Source: Branchipolynoe longqiensis (lineage: Eukaryota; Annelida; Polychaeta; Phyllodocida; Polynoidae). From it: DNA of 64,000 nt. How positions within the stretch are numbered: position 1 is the first letter of the stretch; each line of letters begins with the position of its first letter. The notes beneath the pieces are model-generated. The model was given only the letters and a program-made list of their open reading frames with translations, was not told the origin of the DNA and searched no databases. The translations under genes and the position numbers were made by a program. This document shows, piece after piece, positions 31,666 to 42,305 of this stretch. The stretch lies in NCBI GenBank assembly GCA_030323885.1, contig JASIRB010000758.1, positions 241,609-305,608 on the forward strand. Reading direction: 5' to 3'.

Positions 31666-32774
31666 ATGCCTCAGCCACAAGGATGGCTGGATAAATATAA
31701 ACAACTAAGGCTATCAAACAGAGGGGAAACCTCCACAAAGAAAAAAACCAGAGGCAAGGCAGCTAAATCTAAAACCTCAGCCAGTCCAGGCGCACCATTA
31801 CTAGTCAATGTTGCAATTTACAACGGACCTGCCAGGACTGCAGTGTGAGCTGCAAAACCGACACAGATCTTATCATTGCATGTGATTGTTGTGGAAACCA
31901 CTGGTGTGCAGAATGTCTCGAGATGTCAAATGAGCAGTACTCAGCAGCACAACGAGATGACCTCTTCTGGTTTTGCTTCCCATGCACTAAAAAAGTAATC
32001 ACCCTTATTCGAACTGAAAGTGTGATTGAACAACACTGCAAGGAAATAGTCACAGATGTCAACAACAAAATTGCTCAAATGGGAGCTAAACTTGATGATA
32101 AATTTGAGAAGTCTCAGAAGATCTAAAAAAGTCCTTAGAAATTATAACAAAGGTTCCCGAGCAAGTCAATAAAGACTGCAAGACCTTCGCAGATGCACTG
32201 AAAAGTGATGCAAATAAAACCGCAACAAATGCCACACCAAATCTCAAAGCCATTATGAAGGAAACACTAAATGAAACAAAAAAGGAAGAAAAAGCACTTG
32301 AAGACAGGAAGAAAAACATTATCATTTTCAATGCAGCCGAGCAGACAGGTGAATCCCGAGAAGAGACGAAAGCAAATGACGTCAATATGTTCAACAGCAT
32401 TTTCAAGACTGTGTGTGACCAAGAGTGTGAAAACGAAGTCATCCAGGCACGTCGCCTGGGCAGGATCCATGACGATGGCTCTGCTAGACCTCTGCTCGTC
32501 ACTGTAAACTCTGAAAAAAACAAAACGCCAACTGTTCAGTCAGCTTTTTAAACTACGTGGCATAGACCAGTACAAGAATGTCAGTGTGGGCCATGATATG
32601 ACGCAAAAAGAAAGAAAACAAACAAAACTCCTGGTAGAGGAAGCCAAAAAGAAAACAGCAGACATGGCGTCGGACACTGAACTGGGAGAAGAGGAAAAAA
32701 ACTGGGTATTCCGTGTCAGAGGACCGCCATGGGAACAAAAAATAGTGAGAGTGAGACCACGCACCCAGGTTTAG
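31666..32774 (+). pseudogene. LINE ORF1 with PHD finger and RRM-like region, frameshifted
   Basis: Translation begins MPQPQGWLDKYKQLRL. After a frameshift near 31800-31830, a Cys4-His-Cys3 array follows (CQDCSVSCKTDTD, IIACDCCGNHWCAECL, FWFCFPC), which is a PHD finger. A second shift near 32110 leads through a Lys/Glu-rich coiled-coil-like stretch to the KNIIIFNAAEQTGES region. There, with QARRLGRIHDDG and RPLLVTV, it resembles the RRM-like nucleic-acid-binding part of LINE ORF1 proteins. A third shift in the A-rich tract near 32512 leads to the C-terminus RVRGPPWEQKIVRVRP. Each shift looks like a single-base change. ORF1 proteins normally bind the element RNA and assist reverse transcription. 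The last 46 bases overlap ORF2. Confidence 0.8.
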
Positions 32775-35700
32775 ATGTCAGCCGAAGTAACATCAACTGT
32801 AACATCAGAAGTATGCAAGAAACAACTAAACCTAAACCATGTATAAAACATAAGTATCATTGGGGCCACAATCCTAACTCAAACTTGAACAAAAACAGAA
32901 TCCATATCAGCACATCTCATAAAATTACCAATGGCCTGAGATGTATGTATACCAACGCAGATTCAATTATGAACAAGCGAGCCGAACTGGAAGCAAATAC
33001 TGCAATTTACAACCCAGATATCATTGCAATTAGCGAAGTCATACCAAAAAATCCAAAAGACCCAGTCCAGCTATGTGAGATTGCCATAAATGGATTTGAT
33101 ATTTTCAGCAATATCGATGAAGGGAGGAGGGGTGTGTGTATATATACTAAATGCAACCTTAATGCAGTCCCCTTAGATGTACTACCATGTAACTCAACAG
33201 AAGCGATATGGTGCGAGATTAAGCTAGAAGACAGGGACAGTCTGCTTGTTGGATGCATCTACAGGTCACCCAACAGCGACAACAGTGTCCATGAGGAAAC
33301 TCGACAGCTGATCCAAAAGGCCTCAGCCCTAAACCACAGCCACCTCCTAATGATGGGAGACTTCAATTATCCAGAAATCAGTTGGCAACCCATGCGGACA
33401 CCAAATAGCGAACAACATCCAGCAACACTCTTTGTCGAAAATCTTAGAGATTGTTTCCTTTTCCAGCACGTCACGGAACCAACGCATAAGCGTGGTAACC
33501 AGGCTGCAAATATACTAGATCTCATCATCACAAACGAAGAAGAAATGATTGGAAACCTTAAGCATGTTGCGAGACTTGGAAATAGCCACCATGATTGCCT
33601 TTTCTTTAATTTCAGTTGCTATTACCATGCAAACCCAAGTGGAAAGCACAAATTCATATTGGATAAAGGCGACTATGAGGGCTTGAGACAGGATCTCGAC
33701 CAAGTTATACTAAGTGCAGCCCCAAATACAGACACTGTTGAGCAAAATTGGAATGCATTTGAAAAAACCTTCATGGAAAAATGCAAACAGCACATACCCA
33801 TGTCATCTGGCAAAATGAATAATGGCAGACCACGGCCAGAATGGATGAATGACCAAGTCAAGCAGAAGATCAGCTTGAAACAACAGGCATATGCAGTGAA
33901 GAGACAGTCGGGCACAGACAGTAACAGAATTCGATATGCAAAACTATGTAACCAAGTAAAGTGGGAATGTAGGAAAGCAAAGAGAGAGCATGAGAAAAAC
34001 ATAGCCAAAAATGCCAAAGAGAACCCAAAAGCCTTCTATAAATATGCTAGGAGTAAACTCAAAGTACATATACCAGTTGGAGATTTGAGGCGGGAGGATG
34101 GGACCATTGCACAAAAGGATATCGACAAAGCTAATACTTTGAACACCAGATTCGCAAGTGTCTTCACACAAGAAGACCTGTCATATATACCAATGTTTGA
34201 GGACCGACTCTTTCGTGCCCCCCTGACCAACATAAATATTGCACCATCCGATCTGAAGAAAAAATTATACAATCTTAATGCATCTAAGGCAGCAGGTCCT
34301 GATGGAATATACCCATGCATATTGAAGGAACTACACAATGAGCTTGTTGAACCACTTACACACATTTTCCAAAAATCACTAAACCAAAGAAAACTTCCTC
34401 ACCCATGGAAGGATGGACATGTAGCTCCCATCTTCAAAAAGGGTAACAGAAGGGATCCAGGAAACTATAGGCCAATCAGTCTAACATCTGTAGTGTGTAG
34501 GTTGCTGGAATCAATAATAAGAGATTCTATCATGGCTCATCTTGTCGAAAACAACCTCCTATCAACACAGCAGCATGGCTTTGTGCAAGGAAGATCTTGT
34601 ATGACCCAACTACTGGCATGTATGGATGGGTGGACCCGCGTTATTGATGACTTTGGAGATCTGGATGCTATTTATCTAGATTTTCAAAAAGCATTTGACA
34701 CTGTTCCACACCAGCGACTGCTAAAAAAACTGCATGGCTATGGCATAAAAGGAGATGTCCTACACTGGATAAAGGATTTTCTGAGCAACAGAAGACAGCG
34801 AGTCATTGTAAATGGCAAACCATCAGGATGGTGCTCGGTGAAAAGCGGAATACCTCAGGGCAGCGTGCTTGGACCAGTCTTATTTGTGATATATATCAAT
34901 GACTTACCAGAGGTTGTACATTCTATGGTCCAAATGTTTGCTGACGATACCAAAGTATTCCGCCGTATGGAGAAAGGTAGTGACTCACAGGACTTGCAGA
35001 AGGACCTCAAAAACATGCAGAAGTGGTCAAGTGATTGGCAGCTGAAGTTTAATGCTTCAAAATGCAAAGTGATGCACTTAGGGGGCAAAAACAGCAAGCA
35101 CATCTATGTAATGAACGATGGTGTGAATAATGTTCCGCTCTCCGAAACAATGATAGAAAAGGACTTGGGTGTCAAGGTGGACAACAAAATGACATTCAGC
35201 GACCACATCCAGGAAGCCGCCAACAGAGCTAATGGAATACTGGCTATCATTCGAAGATCGTACACATACCTAGACGAGGATGTTGTACGCAGACTGTACA
35301 CATCCCTTGCACGTCCACTTTTGGAATATGGAAATGTTGTGTGGTCACCACTCTACAGGAAGGATGCTGAGTCAATTGAGAAGATCCAAAGAAGGGCAAC
35401 GAAGCTTGTACATGGATTCGATGAAATACCCTATGAACAACATATACGTCATTTGAAGATCACAAGCATGTACTACAGCCGGGCCCGGGGGGATATGATT
35501 GAAGTATTCAAATATCTCCATGGTATCTACAAGACAGGCGGCCCCCTTATCAGAGACTCCAACACCAGGACCATAGGGCACTCCCTGAAGCTGAGGAAGC
35601 GGTACTCCAGACTGGACCTGCGACACAACTTTTTTGGCTTTAGGGTGGTTGACCTGTGGAATGACCTGCCGGAGAGTGTCGTAGCAGCAGAGTCGGTGAA

Positions 35701-35788
35701 CTGTTTCAAGTCCCGACTGGATGCATATTGGTCAAGCATTACATATATCTTGGAGCCAGTGACAGTTGCTACGATTGACCACATCTGA
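32729..35788 (+). CDS. LINE ORF2: APE endonuclease plus reverse transcriptase, intact
   Basis: The 1019-residue frame has no stop or shift. An N-terminal APE-type endonuclease (about residues 70-300) shows MYTNADSIMNKRAELE, the catalytic-type ISEV, CIYRSPNS, GDFNYPEISW and the final GNSHHDCLFF. The reverse transcriptase (about 500-800) shows KAAGPDGIYP, FKKGNRRDPGNYRPISLTS, motif A YLDFQKAFD (about 648), motif B GIPQGSVLGP (about 707) and motif C MFADD (about 736). The C-terminal region has RPLLEYGNVVWSP and the DLRHNFFGFRVVDLWNDLP tail typical of CR1/Jockey-like elements. The protein nicks target DNA and primes cDNA there. The length is normal for the family. The intact frame beside a broken ORF1 suggests a fairly recent insertion that could still be supported in trans. 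Confidence 0.92.
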   Translation: MGTKNSESETTHPGLDVSRSNINCNIRSMQETTKPKPCIKHKYHWGHNPNSNLNKNRIHISTSHKITNGLRCMYTNADSIMNKRAELEANTAIYNPDIIAISEVIPKNPKDPVQLCEIAINGFDIFSNIDEGRRGVCIYTKCNLNAVPLDVLPCNSTEAIWCEIKLEDRDSLLVGCIYRSPNSDNSVHEETRQLIQKASALNHSHLLMMGDFNYPEISWQPMRTPNSEQHPATLFVENLRDCFLFQHVTEPTHKRGNQAANILDLIITNEEEMIGNLKHVARLGNSHHDCLFFNFSCYYHANPSGKHKFILDKGDYEGLRQDLDQVILSAAPNTDTVEQNWNAFEKTFMEKCKQHIPMSSGKMNNGRPRPEWMNDQVKQKISLKQQAYAVKRQSGTDSNRIRYAKLCNQVKWECRKAKREHEKNIAKNAKENPKAFYKYARSKLKVHIPVGDLRREDGTIAQKDIDKANTLNTRFASVFTQEDLSYIPMFEDRLFRAPLTNINIAPSDLKKKLYNLNASKAAGPDGIYPCILKELHNELVEPLTHIFQKSLNQRKLPHPWKDGHVAPIFKKGNRRDPGNYRPISLTSVVCRLLESIIRDSIMAHLVENNLLSTQQHGFVQGRSCMTQLLACMDGWTRVIDDFGDLDAIYLDFQKAFDTVPHQRLLKKLHGYGIKGDVLHWIKDFLSNRRQRVIVNGKPSGWCSVKSGIPQGSVLGPVLFVIYINDLPEVVHSMVQMFADDTKVFRRMEKGSDSQDLQKDLKNMQKWSSDWQLKFNASKCKVMHLGGKNSKHIYVMNDGVNNVPLSETMIEKDLGVKVDNKMTFSDHIQEAANRANGILAIIRRSYTYLDEDVVRRLYTSLARPLLEYGNVVWSPLYRKDAESIEKIQRRATKLVHGFDEIPYEQHIRHLKITSMYYSRARGDMIEVFKYLHGIYKTGGPLIRDSNTRTIGHSLKLRKRYSRLDLRHNFFGFRVVDLWNDLPESVVAAESVNCFKSRLDAYWSSITYILEPVTVATIDHI

Positions 35789-36193
35789 AGAACTGTCTCC
35801 ATTTCAATTAATTAAGAGCGGCTAACAGGTCCAAGGCCTATGTCTTACCTATCGATCGGATTGATATTAAACTGTCTGCACTATCGGCGTGTCCATAGGC
35901 AGCCAGGCACAAACTGTACATGAACCAGAACTCTTGAACACGGGACATGTACGGATACGCCACGCACGCGCACGACTCATGAACTTCAAACTGGACAAGA
36001 TCCATAGACATTGATCTGTCCAAGTTTTGTGCCTGTTCAAAACTTGTAACGGATCGGGCCGGATATCAACAGATATCAACGGATATGCAATGGATATGCA
36101 ACAGACACAAACCGGACTTTGCCGGATATCAACGGACTTTGTTCGGTTTCTTTCCGTTTCCTCAATCCGGCGAGGTGTGACAGGGGGCCTTAA

Positions 36194-36540
36194 CAGTCCA
36201 ACTGTATGGCGCTCCGGATTTGAACTCAAATCAATTCGCTCGGAAATGACCAATTGAGCAATTCCGGTCAATTTTGCGGTGCGTGTGCTTGTTTTCGTCC
36301 TTTATTTTTAGATTTTCGTATGTTGATGTGTTGCTCTTCGTAATTTACTATGTGGCACTTTTCATAATTTACTTTGCTAGTTTTCGTATTTTATAAAGTT
36401 GGTTATAGTACTTTAGGGTGTGGCAATTAATATGTACAATGTGCCAAATTTCTTAATTTGCTATAACACATTTCTTAATTTCATATTTCTTTTCCCAAGA
36501 TCCAGATCTCATTAATATGCATGTATAGATTTCGTATTTT
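36194..36540. other. No gene; AT-rich with short internal repeats
   Basis: TTCATAATTTACTTTGCTAG, TTTCGTATTTTATAAAG and TTTCTTAATTTGCTATAAC words repeat loosely at 36300-36500. Confidence 0.4.
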
Positions 36541-36690
36541 AAGTGGTAGTGGAAATCCTATATAATACCTTTTCCGCAAAACGGGCTGCACAGTGAGCTG
36601 CTACTAATCCCCATAAGTTCTACCACTGTCATCAGAGGGTGGGGTGGTGGAAATCCTATATAATACCTTTTCTATAGAACAGACTACACT
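36541..36690. repeat. 115-bp repeat family, about 1.5 units
   Basis: GTGGAAATCCTATATAATAC occurs twice (36548, 36647), each followed by CCTTTTCC or CCTTTTCT. It is the same family as 29437 and 40515. Confidence 0.7.
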
Positions 36691-37204
36691 TTTTTGTTTG
36701 TTTTGGTAAAGTATTTATTCATCTGAATATGACATTTGTCAGCGCCGAAGCACTGGTCTTCCAGCCATCTTACTATTGGAATTGACATTCTAAACAATCT
36801 AAGTTTGGTCGGTGCTGTATTAGTCACAGCACCGATCCTGTAGAATTAAGGGAGTGACTTCTGCTGTATAATGTACAACACCAGTCACTTTAGTTCATGC
36901 AGAAATGGGGAGCAGCACGAGTAGAAGATATATACCTGGGGCAACTCAAACAATCGTTGTGGGTTACACGTTTTCTCTTATAAAACAAGCAAAGTTTATA
37001 GCCACCAAGACATTTTGTCTGTCTTATATAATGTTCAATGTGTTTAAACAGGTTGATAGTTGTGTAGGATGTTCAGTGTGTTGATGGTTTGTTCATGATG
37101 GTTAAGGGTGGTGGCAGGGGAGGTGCCCATTGGGATGGGTGGTAGGGGGAGAAAAAACCATACGGGAGAGCATACGCGGGGGAATGCAGGGGGGGGGGGG
37201 GCGG
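36691..37204. other. No gene; reverse copy of a shared short repeat
   Basis: Positions 36700-36772 carry, in reverse, the TTTATTCATCTGAATA / CAGCGCCGAAGCACTGGTCTTCCAGCC block seen at 1357. The remainder to the G run at 37190 is unassigned. Confidence 0.45.
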
Positions 37205-37440
37205 CCAGGAGCTAAGGGCTTTGATAGTAATTACTGCAGTAGTCATTCAAGGGCCTGAATAACCAGGTGGGCTCTATATCCATTTTTGAAGGCAAGTATT
37301 GTTTCGGTTTCTCTGACTCTGATAGGGAGGTCATTCCACATGACACTACCTTTGTAGATTGGTGCTCCGATATATTTATTTGTTGAAGGGTGTGGTACAA
37401 TGAGCAGAGTGGAGGCTCCTCTTCTTGTTATTCTATTTGA

Positions 37441-38250
37441 TCACCGCGGGCAGAGGGGGGGGGGGGGGGGGGAGGTCGCTCTCCCTTCCCTTGCATCAAA
37501 CGAAATGCTTCGCATTACGACCAAGAGTTCATATATGATGTCATTGTAATCTATAACAGGCAATATTGTAGTCTTGTACAGGAGCAGTGCAGTGTTTTCA
37601 CTTATGAATTTCCTTAATTTCCTAAAAGTTGTCAGTTTTAGTGCCAGTGTTTGATTCAGTCTTGCCAATTGTCGGTTCCCATTTAGAGTGGAGTCAAGAG
37701 TTGTGCCCAGGTATTTGTAGGAGTCCACTTCACGAAGTAAGGTTCCACCCATTTGTAGTTGGATTTGAGGGGCTCTTGTTTTTCTCATTTTCGTCCCATA
37801 GATCACATACTCTGTCTTGGCACTATTTACTGTTAGTTTATTTTCATGGCACCATGTATTCACCTTATCTAGCACCATGTCTGTCTGGGCTGCAGCTGCC
37901 ACAATATCTCTATTGTGTACTGTGAGTGCTGCATCATCAGCAAATAATGTAAATGTTGCTCTTTCAGATACTAGTGGTAGGTCATTAATAAAGATTAGGA
38001 ATAGCAGGGGTCCTAGGGTGGAGCCCTGTGGCACCCCGGTCTTGACCCTACGGGTGGTGGACTCATTGTTGTTTAGTTTTGTGCACTGCATCCTGTTCTT
38101 GAGATAATTTGTGAAGAAATTATATGCTTTGTTGCCTAATCCAGCTCTTGCTACTTTCTGCATCAGGATCTCGTGGTCAATTGTATCAAATGCCTTCTTG
38201 AAATCAAGGAAGACAGTGATTGTTAGTTCACCTTTATCCATGTTGCCCAA
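37441..38250 (-). pseudogene. LINE reverse transcriptase segment
   Basis: The frame shows motif A VFLDFKKAFDTIDHEIL, motif B TGVPQGSTLGPLLFLIFIND and motif C FADDAALT, followed by the thumb-like NKLTVNSAKTEYVIYG and YKYLGTTLDS. It continues upstream of the listed start as NIIEQIIHDQVKAFLES and YLTYQQNGFRKNKSTTGALA to about 38450. It ends abruptly after VIDYNDIIYEL, where the sequence switches to the inserted hairpin repeat, so the last 30 or so residues of this frame are not LINE. It differs clearly from the LINE at 31240 and is non-functional. Confidence 0.85.
37442..37530. repeat. Hairpin repeat R, solo partial copy inside the LINE
   Basis: A G-run, CTCTCCCTTCCCTTGCATCA and then the hairpin AAATGCTTCGCATTACGACC match the terminal repeats of the element at 46384-49612. 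Here the copy is shortened at the GAGCCGGGGCTCGCCC side. Confidence 0.75.
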
Positions 38251-38758
38251 AAGTTCATCCAGTAGAGATGCCAGAGCCCCTGTTGTGGATTTGTTTTTCC
38301 TAAATCCATTTTGCTGGTAGGTCAGGTAGTTGGATGATTCAAGGAATGCTTTAACTTGGTCATGTATAATCTGTTCAATAATATTTCGTGGAAGTGGCAG
38401 GATTGAAATTGTTCACAGTTCACTGCAGTATCTTGGATTATTGGTCTTGGGGATTGGGGTGACTGTAGCTACCTTCAGCTGCTTTTGTTATTGTTGTGTT
38501 AAGCATTTCCCAGCATTTGTTTGGGTCTTGTTCCACTAGGAGCTCTCTTTGGTTGAATTCCTGCAGTGAGTTTTCCAATTCTCTCTGATCACAGTTTCGG
38601 TATGAGCGTCCCCAGTAGGTGGCAGATCTCTTGTCATTCCTTATTTTCTTTTTTAGTATGTATATTGGTTTGTGGTCACTTATATTATAGTTGATAACTC
38701 CTGCATTGGGGCAGTGCTTAATATTGGTGAATGCAAGGTCTATTGTTTTGTCAGAGGT

Positions 38759-39499
38759 TCAAGTTATCCTGGTTGGTTTGTGTATCATTTGCTGGAGCTC
38801 ATGATCTGCAGCAAATTGTTTCATTGTTCCCCACAGAGTCTGTTTCTTTTCATTGTAATCCACATTAAAGTATCCTAGTATGAGTATCTCATATTTGTCC
38901 ATGTCGGTTATTTGTCTCATGGATTCATTTAGAAGGTCAATTCCTTCATTTAGATTGCCATCTGGAGGCCTATATATGTTGCTGATGAGTATACTCTTGG
39001 TGTGAGGTCTGATTGCAATTGCCCATTGTAGTTCGATGTTGCAGTTGGAGAGGTTAAGGTCCTCATATTTTGATGTATCAGTATGCAGCTCATTTTTTAA
39101 ATAAATTCCCAGTCCACCCCCTTGTTTGATTTGACCATCTGGCCACTTTGTTTTTCTGTCGGCTCTCATGCATTGGTAGCCTGGTACACTGGCTAGTCTA
39201 TCTTCCATGTGACTGTTGAGCCATGTTTCTGATATTGTGAAGACATCAAATCCTGACTGAGGTAGGTCTATCCTTAACTGGTCAATCTTGTTGCGGAGAC
39301 TTTGTATGTTTAGATGACCAATCTTGAAGCCTGGTTGGTCCTTCAGTTCTGTCAGAGGAAGTGCAGTAAAAGAGGCTGGCCCATCAACCACCAAACCCAG
39401 GTCCTCACAATCGCTTTCCCGTGCATGCAACCCCCCCCCCACACCCAAGGACCCACCAACCCCCATGTGTGTAAATATTGGTGACTGTTGTATTGACAT
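38759..39499 (-). pseudogene. LINE APE endonuclease segment
   Basis: After about 60 non-conserved residues, the frame reads FKIGHLNIQSLRNKIDQLR, FTISETWLNSHM, GGGLGIYLKNELHTD, SNIYRPPDGNLNEG and LILGYFNVDYN, a typical APE endonuclease series (the usual GDFN is GYFN here). The domain finishes after a frameshift at about 38760 with KTIDLAFTNIKHCPN and YNISDHKPIYILKKK, so the catalytic SDH is present. The true N-terminus is about residue 55 of this frame; the start codon is not certain. Confidence 0.8.
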
Positions 39500-40514
39500 A
39501 TTTATTTGTTTATCTTTGTGAGTGTTGAGTGTTTATCTGGGCTGAGAATCTGTATCTTAACTTTTTTAATTATACTGATGCTCTTGTATCTCATATCATG
39601 TGCATACTTGGTGTGTTTTGTGTGTGCATGGTGCTCTCATGCAGTAATGTCCATAGTAGCAGGCACTCAAAGCTGTTTTCTATACATGGTAATACTGTAG
39701 CTGGTAGTAAAAGGAAAATTAAATCTCAACTTCTGATCACTAATTCAGTATACAAGCGGCGCAACCATCCACTCCATGGAACGTCGCACTGATGGCTATG
39801 ATGTTTTACCTATAAGGCACTGGTTACTGGAGCAGGCAGGGGGAGGAAATCACCTATGACAGATTTGGTGGTCACAGACCACAAGGTTGCCTGGATATGG
39901 GGCATGTTGTTCCCTGATAGTCAGTATCGTTTTGTCTGTGATATAAGTCATGGTCACAGTGGTAACAAGAACAGTATATGGGTCCCATAAGTTAGAACTA
40001 GGCCAGTTTTTCCACTGACAGTACATTGTGGGCCTTATAAATCTGTGGTCTTTTGTAGTGAACATAGTTTGTCCTCAGAGGGCTCAGTTCGACCGAGCTC
40101 TGTTGTTTCCCTTTGTGAGATGAGGAGCTGGTGTTCACTCAGTGCAATTGTTGGGGTGCTGATGGGCGGTGGCAGCATCCTCTGGTACTGGTCCTGGTGG
40201 CACTTGGCATCCTCGGGACCAGTCGTGGTATCATGCTTTTGAGTGAGGTAGGGGGTCCAGGCGGGTACTGATCAAAGACAATCACAAGGAGAAACAGTGG
40301 CAGTTCTTTATGATACGGGGGGGAGGGGGCAGGGGGGAGGGGGGGAGGGGGGAAGGGGGGGAGGGGGAGGGGGGGGGGAGTGGGGAGGGGGGGGGGAGTG
40401 GGGGAGGGGGGAGGGGGGAGGGGGGGTCCTCACATATGGTATAGTTCAGAAATATAGGTCAGTAAATCATTGCCCACATTTTCAGTTAGGTAAGGTTTCA
40501 GGTAAATCTACCAG
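39421..40514. other. No gene; G-rich block at 40315-40430
   Basis: No supported frame. Positions 40315-40430 are nearly pure G with isolated A/T, and the glycine-rich frame over it is composition only. Such a tract could form G-quadruplexes and is also a place where assembly length may be wrong. Confidence 0.5.
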
Positions 40515-40860
40515 GCCTGTCCAATCATAAGTCATTGCCACTGCCATCAGAGGCCAGGTTGGTGGTGGAAATCCTATATTACACCTTTTCCACAAGGCAT
40601 ACTGCACAGTATTTAAAGCTGCTACTGACAACATCAGACGGCGGGTTGGTGATGGAAATCCTATATATAGACCCTTTTCCACAGAGCAATATGCACTGTG
40701 ACCTGCTACGATCAATCTTAGTTCTTGGCACTGGCACCAGAGGGGGGGGGTTTAGTGGTGGAAATCCTATATAAACCCTTTCCCACAGAGCAATCTGCAC
40801 AGTGACCTGCTACCGACAACATTAGTTCTTCCTCAGCCGGTAGAGGGCGGGTTGGGGGCG
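40515..40860. repeat. 115-bp repeat family, three tandem units
   Basis: Each unit has a CATCAGA/CACCAGAGG stretch, GGTGGTGGAAATCCTATAT, CCTTTTCCACA and GCACAGTGACCTGCTAC. The units start at about 40530, 40630 and 40735. Single units elsewhere (29437, 36541, 53481) show that the family is dispersed as well as tandem. Confidence 0.8.
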
Positions 40861-41344
40861 GTGATAGAAAACTTGATTTATGCTACACACGGCATTCCAT
40901 AATATCTGCTTGGCGTGACCTTGACCTTTCTGTTAGACCTGTCAGAGTTTCTCGGCGTATCCGAACAGTGTGTGTATATATATATATCTATATATATATA
41001 AATATATATATGATCGCATTATAAAAGTCGTCTGCACACCATGACTACGTCACTTCTGCGCTGGTCATGTCGTCTGCTGGTTCCCGCGCTTTTTACCCCA
41101 CGGAGTCATCGGATAGTATTAGTAGTGACTATCGCCAACGCCAACACTGCATTTCATTGGATCTTCTACATCATTAGCTTCGTCGTTTAACATTCGCTTC
41201 GTCCATGTTCATCTTTAAACCATCAGGAAAAAAATCGAGGCCTTCACCTTCTTCCCCCCTTTTGTGGGGCTAAATGATTTTTGATCATATGAATAGGTTA
41301 TTTCTCGGAGCCGTGGCACTAGTCTTTTTGTTAGTACGTTACTT
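40861..41344. other. No gene; TA repeat
   Basis: TATATATATATATCTATATA at about 40975-41010; otherwise unassigned. Confidence 0.45.
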
Positions 41345-42048
41345 AAAATTGCATAGTCCGATGAAAACATCAAATTTTCAAAACCAAAACACTTATATAG
41401 ACATAATTCTACATATTCAACTTTGATACTGGTGCACTTAATAAGCATGTTTTGCTGCATAAAAGGTCGTAATAAGTCAATTTAATAGAACCTGTTACTA
41501 CTGAAGTCTATGGTGCCGGAGTTTTGGCGTGCTTGCCTAAATTAATTTAGCAGGTTTTGACGTTAAATATCTCCAAAGTTAGCCATTTAAAATATATATT
41601 ACTTCAAACTAAACCAAAGTAGGCAATAATGATTAGCATAATGTAATTATCTCAGAAAATGTCATAAATTCAAAAGCATCGGACTATGCAACTTTAAAGT
41701 TGCCTAGTTCGATGGGTTTTGAGTTTCTGTTATTTTCTGAGATAAATATATTAGGCTGATCGTTATTATCTACCCTACTTTCATTTGAAGTAACTTTTAT
41801 TTTAAATAGCTAACGTTTCAGATATTTAAAGTGCGAACAAGCAAAATTAATTTTGGCCAGGTTGCCAAAACTCTGACACCATAGATTTCTGCAGTAATAC
41901 GTTTGATTAAATTGCTCAGTATTCCCTTCTATTTGGTGACAAATGTTTAACAAGTGCACCAGTATTTAAGTCAGATATGTAGAATCAAATTGAGATGCTT
42001 GTTTTGGTTTTGAAAATTTGATGCTTCATCAGACTATGCAGCTTTGAG
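41345..42048. mobile_element. Two MITE-G copies, head to head
   Basis: A forward copy (AAATTGCATAGTCCGATGAA to CATCGGACTATGCAACTTTA, about 41345-41692) is followed without a gap by a reverse copy (AAGTTGCCTAGTTCGATGGG to CATCAGACTATGCAGCTTTG, to about 42048). Together they form a long imperfect inverted repeat. Confidence 0.8.
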
Positions 42049-42109
42049 TAAGCAGGGGAAATTTCAATCACGGAAAATTGGTCTTCCTCATTCCACTGCT
42101 CCTTGCCAT

Positions 42110-42300
42110 TTCCTAGTATTGTATTGCTTGGTCTATCATAGTTGCTCATACGAGTCATAGTTGCTCATAGTTGCTCATAGTCGTTCATTATTGCTCGTAG
42201 TTACTCATAGTTGCCCATAGCTTCTCACAACTGCTCACATTTAATAACAGCTGTTCACGCCTCCTCATAGTTGCTGACGATTGCTCACAAGCTGTTCATT
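42110..42300. repeat. Short repeat of GTTGCTCATA units
   Basis: Decamer-like units (AGTTGCTCATAGTTGCTCAT, CAGCTGTTCACGC, GTTGCTGACGATTGCTCACA) continue with decay to 42300. They resume weakly after the next MITE (CAGCTGCTCAGGGCTGCTCA at 42718). The MITE therefore inserted into this array. Confidence 0.7.
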
Positions 42301-42305
42301 GTTAA

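Larger units (their letters stand above)
31240..35880 (+). mobile_element. APE-type LINE, nearly full length
   Basis: A probable 5' UTR (about 31240-31665) precedes ORF1 (31666-32774, frameshifted) and ORF2 (32729-35788, intact). The 5' UTR has a duplicated module: CACGTGTGCGATGCTACACTT at 31249 and CACGTGTGCAATGCTACACGT at 31476, each followed by CTCTCACAG-GCTAAG-like words. Such monomers often serve as promoters in LINEs. The exact ends are uncertain because I could not find a clear target duplication. The ORF order and the PHD finger fit CR1/Jockey-superfamily LINEs of marine invertebrates. Confidence 0.8.
31127..36189. mobile_element. TTAA element TT-1, interrupted by a LINE
   Basis: The ends are inverted repeats: AAGCCCTTGTCACACCTCG at left and CGAGGTGTGACAGGGGGCC at right, with CGCCGGATTGA continuing the match. 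TTAA flanks both ends (31123-31126 and 36190-36193). The right flank of the interior carries GGATATCAACGGA-type subrepeats (36060-36135). TTAA duplications are typical of piggyBac-group transposons (established knowledge), but no transposase is present. The centre is filled by the LINE. Confidence 0.8.
37205..39420 (-). mobile_element. Degraded LINE, minus strand
   Basis: The endonuclease part reads from about 39360 down to 38650 and the reverse transcriptase from about 38460 down to 37531. The C-terminal tail (VPHPSTNKYIGAPIYKGSVMWNDLPIR) ends near 37230. A deletion joins the endonuclease end region to the RT N-terminus near 38470 (KAAEGSYSHPNP next to VTPIPKTNNP), removing what should be a few hundred bases. 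A foreign hairpin repeat sits at 37442-37530. No ORF1 is visible. Confidence 0.8.

Noticed and set aside
42110..42300. CRISPR-like short repeats
   Set aside because: The GTTGCTCATA units are contiguous and decayed, with no spacers, in an animal genome.
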